A DNA stretch of 64,000 nucleotides, taken from contig URBK01000007.1 of the NCBI GenBank assembly GCA_900546065.1, positions 53,415 to 117,414 of the forward strand, given 5' to 3'. Source of the stretch: an uncultured Alistipes sp. (lineage in GTDB: Bacteria > Bacteroidota > Bacteroidia > Bacteroidales > Rikenellaceae). How positions within the stretch are numbered: the stretch's first letter is position 1; every line of letters begins with the position of its first letter. Positions 63,694-64,000 of the stretch are shown here, piece by piece. Under the pieces are notes generated by a model. That model did no database searches. It had not been told where the DNA came from and saw nothing but the letters and a program-made list of their open reading frames with translations. The translations under genes and the position numbers were made by a program.

Positions 63694-63968
63694 ATCCGCT
63701 GCTGCACTCCGAACTGCGTCTGGCCGTGATGTCGATCCTAATCTCGGTCGAGAGTGCCGACTTCGTCTACCTGCGCGAGCGGACGGGGGCCACGGCCGGC
63801 AACCTCAGCGTACAGATCGACAAACTGCAGAAAGCGGGATACATCACCGTGAGCAAAGGCTTCAAGGGACGTATGCCCTGCACCACATGCGCCGTCACGG
63901 CCGAGGGTAGCGCCGCCTTTGCCGAGTATGTCGACGCGCTGGCCGACTATATCGGCCGCAAACAATGA
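63678..63968 (+). CDS. Winged-helix transcriptional regulator (HTH_34/MarR-like)
   Basis: A 96-residue DNA-binding protein. LNPLLHSELRLAVMSILI begins the winged helix, LRERTGATAGNLSVQIDKLQKAGYITVSK is the recognition part, and FKGRMPCTTCAVTAEGSAAFAEYVDAL the wing and closing helix, as in the one-domain HTH_34 family. The start at 63678 (MFRELNP) fits family length and lies within the end of the previous gene. It probably controls its own three-gene unit through the promoter next to 62399 (inference). The CPCTTC-like MPCTTC cysteines may be structural. Only 32 bases remain to the window end. Confidence 0.88.
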   Translation: MFRELNPLLHSELRLAVMSILISVESADFVYLRERTGATAGNLSVQIDKLQKAGYITVSKGFKGRMPCTTCAVTAEGSAAFAEYVDALADYIGRKQ

Positions 63969-64000
63969 CTTTACATTCCCAACCAAGCATAAAAGAGGCG

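Noticed and set aside
1-64000. CRISPR arrays, rRNA operons, intact insertion sequences and restriction-modification or other defence genes
   Set aside because: None was found: no regularly spaced repeats, no transposase-like coding region and no defence-family motif was seen apart from the truncated integrase.

Overview
The window looks like a chromosomal segment of a GC-rich member of the Bacteroidales, most like Alistipes or another Rikenellaceae genus (inference; no 16S gene is present). Support comes from promoters of the Bacteroidetes form TTTG-N19/20-TAnnTTTG, the absence of Shine-Dalgarno leaders, the bamD-rpoZ-coaBC-recN housekeeping cluster, a DUF5020-type outer-membrane protein, a Nudix-type xylose regulator, and many secreted glycosidases and lipoproteins. 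No CRISPR array, rRNA operon or intact insertion sequence was seen. One tRNA (Gly, anticodon GCC) is present.

Layout. 1-2 kb: the 3' end of a sialidase converging on a GH88-type lipoprotein. 2.2-6.6 kb: bamD, rpoZ, coaBC and recN on the minus strand. 6.8-16.7 kb: a minus-strand galactose/host-glycan block (two tandem GH2 enzymes, galM, a six-hairpin glycosidase, galK, a sialate O-acetylesterase). 16.8-22 kb: nucleobase transport (Tsx-like outer-membrane channel, AzgA-type purine permease, UraA-type permease, double-domain RidA-like protein). 22-25.4 kb: a beta-helix glycosidase and threonine dehydrogenase. 26-26.6 kb: tRNA-Gly with a truncated integrase beside it, the scar of a mobile element. 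26.6-28.8 kb: an HxlR operon with a frameshifted oxidoreductase and a flavodoxin-ferredoxin protein. 29.4-38.6 kb: a membrane-anchored AraC regulator, a GH3 enzyme, and xylE/xylA/xylB with a Nudix regulator. 39-47 kb: a decarboxylase-cupin protein, then an AraC regulator divergent from an RND efflux operon (adaptor, pump, TolC). 46.8-48 kb: two overlapping small flavoproteins. 48-52.6 kb: glutamate synthase large subunit without its small subunit. 53-60.7 kb: a six-gene anaerobic glycerol operon, glpA-glpB-glpC-glpK-glpF-glpR. 61-64 kb: duplicated promoter modules enclosing a possible small RNA or attenuator, a 2TM protein, an alpha/beta hydrolase, and two paralogous membrane proteins with a winged-helix regulator.

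How the parts work together. Sialidase, O-acetylesterase, GH2 enzymes, galM and galK fit release of sialic acid and galactose from host glycans. The GH3 enzyme and xyl genes fit use of xylo-oligosaccharides and xylose. The glp operon imports glycerol, phosphorylates it and oxidises glycerol 3-phosphate through the membrane-linked GlpABC complex. Least explained and most interesting are the structured, promoter-flanked segment at 61.07-61.21 kb, the perfect inverted repeats built around three promoters, the integrase scar at a tRNA-Gly with an atypical T-loop, and the two-membrane-protein plus winged-helix module at the right end.
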